Assembly (NCBI GenBank): GCA_022819825.1
Contig: JAJEGM010000027.1
Coordinates: 1-55,014, forward strand
Direction: 5' to 3'
Origin: Acidimicrobiia bacterium
GTDB taxonomy: Bacteria; Actinomycetota; Acidimicrobiia; Acidimicrobiales; Bin134
DNA: 55,014 bases
The first letter of the stretch is position 1; the number at the start of each line of letters is the position of its first letter. Below the pieces are notes generated by a model. The model ran no database searches and was not told the origin of the DNA. It saw only the letters and a list, made by a program, of their open reading frames with translations. The position numbers and the translations under genes are program-made. This document shows, one piece after another, positions 49,812-55,014 of the stretch.

Positions 49812-50445
49812 CGACCAGAACGACTCCCTCAGACACCGCTATTCCCGGTGAGGGGGTGGTGGCTTGATTGCTTACACCTCGGCTGGTGAGGGGTTCTAGG
49901 ACCTCGTCGTTGAGGGGCCAGTTGAGGCCGGTGGTGGTTACCCGGGCCGGGCCGCCGAGGGCGAACAGCGACACAGTGTCTCCCGGCATTACCTCTAGGA
50001 CGCGATAGCCGTGGACTACGACGGCTTGGGCGTTGCCTAGCCAGGCTTCGATGTCTACTCCGGCCCAGGCGGGAGAGGCCAGCACGTTTAGGTTGCCGAT
50101 TAGGTGGTCGAGACGGCCACCGCTGGCGCCGATCACGATCACTCGATCGGCCAGACGGGCGGCAAGCTCTAGGGCTAGTTCCAGGTCGGTTTGGTCCTTG
50201 TCGGGGGGGTGTCGTTCTATTCGGGTTCCGAACTGTTCGGCGGTGGTTAGGGCTTCGGGTGATACGGAGTCCATGTCTCCCACGGCCACTGCCACGGTCA
50301 GGCCGGCGGCTACCGCATGGTCAAGACCGTGGTCGGCCGCTACCACCACTGGGTTGGCGGGGAGGCGAGCGATTTCTTCTGGTGTGGGGGGGTCGCCACC
50401 GGCTACCACCACCACGGTGACACCGGGCTCCGTTGGCGGTGTCAT
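49801..50445 (-). CDS. thiamine pyrophosphokinase
   Basis: 214 residues. Converts thiamine to thiamine diphosphate with ATP. GDMDSVSPEAL, HPPDKDQTDLELALELA and VIGASGGRLDHLIGNLNVL are the conserved catalytic-domain motifs; the C-terminal beta-sandwich that binds thiamine follows (GDTVSLFALGGPARVTTTGLNWPL). The ATG at 50445 shares one base with the stop of the upstream gene (TGATG), so it is translated in the same operon as the UGSC companion and the UGSC selenoprotein genes. The functional link between them is unknown. Confidence 0.88.
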   Translation of the reverse strand: MTPPTEPGVTVVVVAGGDPPTPEEIARLPANPVVVAADHGLDHAVAAGLTVAVAVGDMDSVSPEALTTAEQFGTRIERHPPDKDQTDLELALELAARLADRVIVIGASGGRLDHLIGNLNVLASPAWAGVDIEAWLGNAQAVVVHGYRVLEVMPGDTVSLFALGGPARVTTTGLNWPLNDEVLEPLTSRGVSNQATTPSPGIAVSEGVVLVVIP

Positions 50446-51491
50446 CAGAATGGGCGGGTGATGGCTCGGGTGGGGCCGAAGTTGTGGAGGCCGCCGGCGT
50501 GGAGGTTGCCGAGGCCTCCAGCGCACATCACGATCACGTCGGAGGGGCGCTCCACGATGTGAGCGGTGCCGTCGGGGCTGATCCGGTCGCGCTCGGCCAG
50601 CCACTGCTTGTGGGTCTCGGGAAATTGATCGACTTGGTGGCACGCGTTTCGCCACAGGGCTTCTTGCACGTCTTCGATGGTGGGGTAGGCCGCGGCCAGC
50701 ATGTCGGCCCAGGGTGGGGGCACCACCACCATGACCTCGGCCCCCCAGTGGGAGATGTAGGCGTTGGTGCCCACATAGGCCAGTGACTGGCCGATGACCC
50801 AGGCCAGCGATTCGCCGTTGTCGGCGGCGATATCGGCGATGTCCATGGTGCCGATGGTGCCGTAAACAGTGACTGCGTCGCCGCTCACCCCCCGGCGCTC
50901 GGCCAGCGGCGGCCACGGGGAGCGCTCCTCCCACTCCCCCATCACCAGGCCCACCACCCGGGCGGGCTGGCCCAGCACGCACTTGGATGTCTCGCCGGCC
51001 ACCTGACCACCTACATTTCGCATCACTAGCCGGATAGCCCGTCCGATGGCCGGCCCGGCACCCGCCGCGCCGCCGAAGCATCCGGCCTGATACGGCAGGT
51101 CCAGCCTGTCGCGGGCCGGGCCATTCACGAATAGACAGGGCACCACGGAACTGGTGGTGGTGTTGAGTGCGAACAGGTCAAAGGTGCGATCGGCCATGGC
51201 CTCCAACGCCGCCATCATCAGCGGCATGGCCTCGGGGGCAGCACCGGCCATGCAGGCGTTGATGGCCAGCTTTTCCACCGTGCACCAAGCGTTGGCCGGC
51301 GGCACCTCCAAAAGCACCGAATCGGCCGGGCGGCCAGCGGCGGCGGTGAATTGGGCCACCCGCTCCGGCGTGGGCGGGATCAACGGCAGGCCGTCACCCC
51401 AGCCCTGAGCCGTTGCCCAGGCCATGAACTCCATCGGGTCGTCGGGGGTCTCGACCTGCCCGTCGGGGATGGCGTCGTCGTCAGAGCGCAT
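50445..51491 (-). CDS. conserved companion of UGSC selenoprotein, function unknown
   Basis: 348 residues. The N-terminus AWATAQGWGDGLPLIPPTPERV followed by EVPPANAWCTVEKLAINACMAG is a strongly patterned block I associate, from memory, with proteins encoded beside or fused to UGSC domains. Other distinctive stretches are PYQAGCFGGAAGAGPAIGRAIRLVMRNVGG and GEWEERSPWPPLAE. Cysteines in the first two blocks could form a redox or metal site. No signal peptide or membrane segment. Its ATG directly follows the selenoprotein TAA with no gap, and a GGGAG lies inside the end of the selenoprotein gene. The pair probably acts together; the reaction is not known. Confidence 0.75.
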   Translation of the reverse strand: MRSDDDAIPDGQVETPDDPMEFMAWATAQGWGDGLPLIPPTPERVAQFTAAAGRPADSVLLEVPPANAWCTVEKLAINACMAGAAPEAMPLMMAALEAMADRTFDLFALNTTTSSVVPCLFVNGPARDRLDLPYQAGCFGGAAGAGPAIGRAIRLVMRNVGGQVAGETSKCVLGQPARVVGLVMGEWEERSPWPPLAERRGVSGDAVTVYGTIGTMDIADIAADNGESLAWVIGQSLAYVGTNAYISHWGAEVMVVVPPPWADMLAAAYPTIEDVQEALWRNACHQVDQFPETHKQWLAERDRISPDGTAHIVERPSDVIVMCAGGLGNLHAGGLHNFGPTRAITRPF

Positions 51492-52025
51492 TTACGACGG
51501 CACTCCCAGCGAGTCCAGCAACGTTGGCCAGAAGTCGTGGGCAATCTGGCGCACCTCCGGCTCGGGACGGGTGTCCAGCGGATAGGGCAGTACGCACAGC
51601 CGCAGGCCCGGCCGCTCTAAGTTGCGGGCCATGATCTCGGCCAGCGGCACGAACTCCTCGGTTACGACGGCGACCGCCGTCTTGCCCTGGGCCGCCACCG
51701 CAACTGCGTCGCGGACGGTCCAGGATGTGCAGCTGCCTCAATTGCCCAGGCCGACGATGGCGATGTCGACGTCGGTGGCGAAGCCTTCCAACTCCTCGAG
51801 CACCGCGTCCTCGAGCTTCACGTCCTGGCGGGACTCCGAGCACCACGGCACCACCTCGGCCCCGGCCGCCTCCAGCTTGCGGGTCCACTCGTCGGTGGTC
51901 CACAGGAACGAGCGCCAGGTGAGGTCGTAGCGGATGCCCACCCGCTTGCCGGTCAGCGGACCGGCATCGGGGCCCCGATCAGGGTCGATCAGCGGCGGAG
52001 CAGCCGTCGGATCAAGTACCAACAT
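51492..52025 (-). CDS. UGSC-motif selenoprotein, in-frame TGA read as selenocysteine
   Basis: 177 residues if the TGA at 51738-51740 is decoded as Sec96; ends at TAA 51492-51494. The N-terminal part MLVLDPTAAPPLIDPDRG then LTGKRVGIRYD and DIAIVGLGN leads straight to U-G-S-C-T-S-W, then VRDAVAVAAQGKTAVAVVTEEF and a normal C-terminal end. The frame is continuous on both sides of the TGA, and the motif after it is the one naming the UGSC family known from marine bacterial selenoproteomes; Cys homologues exist. A stem-loop fitting a bacterial SECIS begins 1 nt after the UGA. The usual Cys two residues after GSCT appears to be Trp here. The UxxC arrangement suggests a redox role. No sel genes are in the window. 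Confidence 0.85.
51700..51740 (-). promoter_or_regulatory. candidate bacterial SECIS element with its UGA codon
   Basis: Numbering mRNA bases after the UGA, bases 2-9 (GCAGCUGC) pair with bases 31-38 (GCAGUUGC) in eight consecutive pairs, one of them G-U. Inside, UGGA at 16-19 pairs with UCCG at 23-26 around a three-base loop CCG at 20-22. The apical loop is therefore about 20 nt from the UGA, within the 16-37 nt window described for bacterial SECIS elements, and contains a G, although at its third position. Folded by eye only. Confidence 0.6.
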
Positions 52026-52072
52026 GGGTGCAGACTACCGGGCGGTGCCGCAGAGACCGGTGTGAGTAGTGC

Positions 52073-52882
52073 CTACCGGCCGGTGAACTCGGGCGGACGG
52101 CCCTGTTGGCGGGACTCGGCCCACTCTCGGAAGTCGGCTGAGCGCGACGACAGCTCCATGGCGAAAGCCTCGTCGCCCAGGTGGGCCTCCAGGCTGCGGC
52201 CGGAGCCGCGGTGAATGAGCATTTTGGCCAGTCCAACAGCCACAGCGGCCGAGGCAGCGAGCCGGGAGGTCAGCGCGGCGGCCTTGGCGTCGACATGGTC
52301 GGCCGGCACCGCCTGATGGATCAGCCCCCATTCTGCGGCCTCAGCCCCCGACACCTCCTCACCCAGCATCAGCATTTGTTTGGCCCGGGCCACACCGGCC
52401 AGACGGGGCAACAACCACGACGAGCCGCTATCAGGGGTGATGCCCATGGCGGAGAAAGGGGCCCGCAGCCGGGCATCGTCGGCGACCACCGCGAAATCCG
52501 AAGCCAGCACCAGGCTGAGGCCCAGACCCACCGCCCATCCCCGCACCGCGCACACAATGGGCACCTGCACCTCCAGCATCACTGGGATGAGCCGATTCAC
52601 CAGATAGGGCATACGCCGGGAGATGCTGCCCGGCCGGGGCCGAGAACCGTCGCCAGCCCGCCCGGCCAAGTCGAAACCGCTGCAAAAGTTCTCGCCGACC
52701 GCGTTGAGTAGAACCGCCCGAATCTCCTCGTCGGCGCTGGCCGCTTCCAAGGTGTCGATCAGGGCCAAGACGATATCGTCGGTCAGCGAGTTTCGGCGCT
52801 GGGGCCGGTCGAGGGTGAGGGTCAACACCGGCGGCGCCGAGACCACGTGCAGCCCGTCGGGCGGCGTTGGATAGGGCTTCAT
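52073..52882 (-). CDS. enoyl-CoA hydratase/isomerase family protein (crotonase)
   Basis: 269 residues. LTLTLDRPQRRNSLTDDIVLALIDTL and GENFCSGFDLAG form the N-terminal crotonase core with the first oxyanion-hole region. CAVRGWAVGLGLSLVLASDFAVVADDARLRAPFSAMGITPDSGSSWLLPRL gives the second. VSGAEAAEWGLIHQAVP is the usual dimer region. Acts on acyl-CoA thioesters; exact reaction not predictable. Lies 47 bp upstream of the UGSC gene on the same strand and may be part of that transcript. Confidence 0.88.
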   Translation of the reverse strand: MKPYPTPPDGLHVVSAPPVLTLTLDRPQRRNSLTDDIVLALIDTLEAASADEEIRAVLLNAVGENFCSGFDLAGRAGDGSRPRPGSISRRMPYLVNRLIPVMLEVQVPIVCAVRGWAVGLGLSLVLASDFAVVADDARLRAPFSAMGITPDSGSSWLLPRLAGVARAKQMLMLGEEVSGAEAAEWGLIHQAVPADHVDAKAAALTSRLAASAAVAVGLAKMLIHRGSGRSLEAHLGDEAFAMELSSRSADFREWAESRQQGRPPEFTGR

Positions 52883-52898
52883 GCCCGGCCCAGGCTAA

Positions 52899-53726
52899 TC
52901 AGGATGCTACGAGCTCGGCGGCACCGAATATGACCGAAAACCTCACACACCAGATCACCACGGTGGAGTAGCGGCTCAGGTCCACGTCGCGGGGAATCTC
53001 GTAGTTCTGCGAGCCCACGTTGCCTTTGAGATCGCCGAGGTCGATGAAATCGTCGTCGAACTGGCCGGCGGGAGCGTCCTGGGGCGCGGAGCTCAGATAC
53101 ACGTTCAGGTCGGGGCCGTTGTCGGTTCGGAAGTCCTCGAACCGCAAGAACCGCTGGCCCGTGCCGTCGCCCAGCACCATGGCATTGCCCGTGGTGGGGT
53201 GGCTGCGGTTGATGAACGGGCCTGACGCCTCCACCCGAATCTGGGGCTGCTCGGGCATGTGGGGCATTGCCTCTTCCACCTCGACCACGGCGGGCATGTC
53301 CTCTTCCTCCATGACCTCGTCCATCTCGGCCTGGAGCTCTTCTGAGATCTCGTCCCCCGGCATGGCCCCTACCGGTGGACTGTCGTCAGGGCCGGGGGCG
53401 GCATCGCCGGCCGCCGACGGGGTGGCGGCTTGGGCCAGCTCATCGGCGGGGGTCGCCGCATTTGCAGTCGAGGCATCGGTGGAAGTCGGCGCCGCGGCAG
53501 TTGTGGCGGGCTCTGGGGCGGGAGTGCCAGCTGCGACGCCGCTGTCGAACACCGGCCCGGCTTCATCCACCTCGTCGTCGATGAAGTAGGTCTGGAACGC
53601 AAACCAGAAGAACACGGCCCAGATGGCAAAGCCCAGCAAGGCGGCCAATCCCGCTGCAATCAGCACTTTGGCCCGTATCGACAACGCCTTCAACCATCCC
53701 CACAAGCGGGATATCAGCCCTTTCAT
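52899..53726 (-). CDS. membrane-anchored DM13-domain protein
   Basis: 275 residues from the ATG at 53726 (a TTG three codons upstream is possible). A basic N-terminus (SRLWGWLKALSIRAK) is followed by one membrane helix (VLIAAGLAALLGFAIWAVFFWF). An acidic, Ala/Pro/Thr-rich extracellular linker of ~110 residues follows, then a DM13 domain from about residue 155. The DM13 pattern is visible: ASGPFINRSHPTTGNAMVLGDG, FLRFEDFRTDNGPDLNVYLSS and VVIWCVRFSVIFGAAEL with its conserved Cys. DM13 domains are proposed to take part in extracellular redox reactions. It is probably anchored with the domain outside. Confidence 0.85.
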   Translation of the reverse strand: MKGLISRLWGWLKALSIRAKVLIAAGLAALLGFAIWAVFFWFAFQTYFIDDEVDEAGPVFDSGVAAGTPAPEPATTAAAPTSTDASTANAATPADELAQAATPSAAGDAAPGPDDSPPVGAMPGDEISEELQAEMDEVMEEEDMPAVVEVEEAMPHMPEQPQIRVEASGPFINRSHPTTGNAMVLGDGTGQRFLRFEDFRTDNGPDLNVYLSSAPQDAPAGQFDDDFIDLGDLKGNVGSQNYEIPRDVDLSRYSTVVIWCVRFSVIFGAAELVAS

Positions 53727-53820
53727 GCCACCCAATGTATGGGAAGAAGTCCCAAACCGCAGATGATTGCGCCTGTCTATCGACGCAGCATCTCTCCGAC
53801 TACCGCGACAGACTGGCGAG

Positions 53821-54639
53821 ATGGGCTATGAGACGCTGATCGTGGAACGCGAGGGCCGGGTGGGGTGGCTGATCAACAACCGGCCCGATCAGCTCAACGC
53901 CATGAATTCCCAGATGCGCGAGGAGTTCGCCGACGCGTGGCTGGAGCTGGATCGAGACCCGGAGGTGCGGGTGATCGTCCACACCGGGGAGGGTCGGGCC
54001 TTCCAGACCGGCGTGGATGTGATGGAGCTGGCCACCGACGGGCAAGGCATGGAGCGCTACCGGGAGTCGGTGGAGAACTTCGACCTGCACTTCACCTCAT
54101 GGCACCAGAAAGTACGCAAGCCGGTGATCACCGCGGTGAACGGCATCTGCTGCGGAGGCGGCTTCCACTGGGTAGCCGACGCCGACATCGTGATCGCTGC
54201 CTCCGACGCCCAGTTCTTCGACCCCCACGTGTCGGTGGGCCAAGTAGTGGCGCTGGAGGCCATCGCACTGTTGAAGAAGATGCCCGCCGAGACGGTTATG
54301 CGCATGGCCCTTATGGGCGCTCACGAGCGGATGGGCCCCCAGCGGGCATACGAGCTGGGCATGATCAGCGAGATCGTCGACCCGCCCGAGCGCCTGCGGG
54401 AGCGAGCCGGCGAGATAGCCGAAGCCATCGCCCGCAACTCCCCCTCTGCCATGGCCGCCACCAAAAAAGCCCTGTGGGATGCCATGGAGCACGGCCTCAC
54501 CGAGGCCAGCAAGACCGGCGCCTTACACATGACCGGCATCTGGGGCCATCCCGACCAAGTAGAAGGCCCCGCCGCCTTCGCCGAAAAACGCGAGCCCCAA
54601 TGGGAACCTCTATGGACATTACATCTAGATCCCGATTAA
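53821..54639 (+). CDS. enoyl-CoA hydratase/isomerase family protein (crotonase)
   Basis: 272 residues from the ATG at 53821, preceded by GGCGAG. VGWLINNRPDQLNAMNSQMREEF, GEGRAFQTGVDVMELA and VNGICCGGGFHWVADADIVIAASDAQFFDPHVSVGQ show the crotonase fold and both oxyanion-hole peptides. The C-terminal ~40 residues contain SKTGALHMTGIWGHPDQVEGPAAFAEKREP, consistent with the family. CoA substrate unknown. It is divergent from the DM13 gene and not close in sequence to the other crotonase in the window, so not a recent duplicate. Confidence 0.88.
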   Translation: MGYETLIVEREGRVGWLINNRPDQLNAMNSQMREEFADAWLELDRDPEVRVIVHTGEGRAFQTGVDVMELATDGQGMERYRESVENFDLHFTSWHQKVRKPVITAVNGICCGGGFHWVADADIVIAASDAQFFDPHVSVGQVVALEAIALLKKMPAETVMRMALMGAHERMGPQRAYELGMISEIVDPPERLRERAGEIAEAIARNSPSAMAATKKALWDAMEHGLTEASKTGALHMTGIWGHPDQVEGPAAFAEKREPQWEPLWTLHLDPD

Positions 54640-54679
54640 AGAACGTATCGGAAATCACCGCCCTTGATTGCGATTCGCT

Positions 54680-54876
54680 TCAGCTCGCAGGGGTGGTATG
54701 GCAGTAGGGGATGGAAGAGTGTAATAGCCATTGATCCGAGCTGTTGTCGCGCCTCCAAATGACAATCCAATATCTTGTATTTGGCTCAAGTCCTGTGAAT
54801 TGTACTTTGGTCTCATGGGCACTTGCAGAAGCCATGGATCCTGTGAAAAAGTCGATGTCTGACACAAGCATAAACT
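54680..54876 (-). pseudogene. truncated 3' remnant with a fibronectin type III-like segment
   Basis: From the IS boundary at 54876 the minus strand reads an open frame of about 64 residues to a TGA. It contains TKVQFTGLEPNTRYWIVIWRR, the LxPxTxY core of a fibronectin type III domain, followed by a terminal HTTPAS. An FN3 repeat starting this abruptly suggests that an extracellular or secreted multidomain protein gene was cut by the IS insertion, only its 3' end remaining. The frame is preceded by the transposase TAG. Short length limits certainty. Confidence 0.45.
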
Positions 54877-55014
54877 GGCTCTACGCGATGAAGCGGGGAC
54901 GTCGGGTTCTGATTTTTGTGACGGGTTGAGTTTGGCCTGGTTTTCGTCCGGCGGCAAGCAGGATTCTGAGCCGGTAGTTGTGTAGGTTTCGGTAGCCTCG
55001 GGCTGAGCGTTTGA
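54877..55014 (-). mobile_element. 3' terminus of an ISL3-like insertion sequence (right copy, partial)
   Basis: Reverse complement of bases 2-139, identical over all 138 bases. The element end is GGCTCTACGCGATG at 54877. Inside the boundary the flanking bases (CATAAACT at 54869-54876) are unrelated to those at the left end. Both copies show the same 3' end of the element, so they are separate copies rather than the two ends of one. Confidence 0.75.
54881..55014 (-). CDS. transposase C-terminal fragment (ISL3-like), 5' end outside the window
   Basis: Same C-terminal peptide as at the left end (KRSARGYRNLHNYRLRILL), ending at a TAG at 54881-54883 inside the terminal bases of the element. The rest of the gene runs off the window. 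Confidence 0.7.
   Translation of the reverse strand, partial: KRSARGYRNLHNYRLRILLAAGRKPGQTQPVTKIRTRRPRFIA

Noticed and set aside
51492..52025. Reading the UGSC gene as a pseudogene split by a nonsense mutation
   Set aside because: There is only one stop, it is TGA, it lies exactly at the family's Sec position, and a SECIS-like stem follows. Downstream codons remain conserved in pattern.
1..55014. The whole window as a composite transposon between inverted IS copies
   Set aside because: The cargo is mostly conserved housekeeping DNA in a mycobacterial-like order. An assembly break at two copies of a multicopy IS is simpler.

Overview
The window is high-G+C DNA from an actinobacterium (Actinomycetota), most likely a deep branch such as Acidimicrobiia. 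This is inferred from gene content: a phosphatidylinositol-mannoside (PIM) cluster, a mycothiol ligase (mshC), F420 enzymes (an NpdG-type reductase and an LLM oxidoreductase), an InhA-type enoyl reductase and a HIT-pgsA-patA-pimA block. Genes are dense, often with 1 or 4 nt start/stop overlaps, and GTG/TTG starts are frequent. I see no rRNA, tRNA or CRISPR array.

Both ends of the window carry the same 138 bp in inverted orientation: the 3' end of an ISL3-like transposase gene plus the terminal base pairs of the element. The window is therefore a stretch of chromosome lying between two copies of one IS, probably an assembly contig broken at a multicopy IS. On the right, the IS abuts a remnant of a fibronectin type III domain gene.

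Region 1 (about 0.3-25.7 kb) is conserved housekeeping DNA that resembles, from memory, the M. tuberculosis hisS-to-thrS region: lipoprotein, hisS, vapBC, rel, apt, secF-secD-yajC, tgt-queA (minus strand); ruvCAB (plus strand, apparently inverted relative to mycobacteria); yebC, pdxT, pdxS, DUF3048 lipoprotein, degenerate M48 protein, pimA, patA, pgsA, membrane protein, HIT hydrolase, thrS, mshC and npdG (minus strand). Together these serve tRNA charging and queuosine modification, the stringent response, Sec export, Holliday-junction resolution, vitamin B6, PIM lipid and mycothiol synthesis.

Region 2 (25.8-36.6 kb): InhA-like enoyl reductase, LLM oxidoreductase, two CNNM/CorC-type membrane proteins, a MarR regulator with a palindromic operator in front of a heterodimeric ABC exporter, a stand-alone ABC ATPase, and a DNA methyltransferase carrying an extra C-terminal domain.

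Region 3 (36.6-49.8 kb) looks like an organosulfur acquisition and catabolism island: an SsuABC/TauABC-type importer whose binding protein is two fused tandem substrate-binding domains, three type I sulfatases (two of them a tandem duplication), an amidohydrolase, a zinc-independent MDR oxidoreductase and a SnoaL-like protein.

Region 4 (49.8-54.9 kb) holds what I consider the most interesting locus: a gene interrupted only by an in-frame TGA at the Sec position of the UGSC motif family, followed directly by a plausible bacterial SECIS stem-loop. It is read as a UGSC selenoprotein. It sits immediately upstream of an uncharacterised companion gene (stop and start codons touching) and a thiamine pyrophosphokinase gene. 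Two crotonases and a DM13-domain protein follow.
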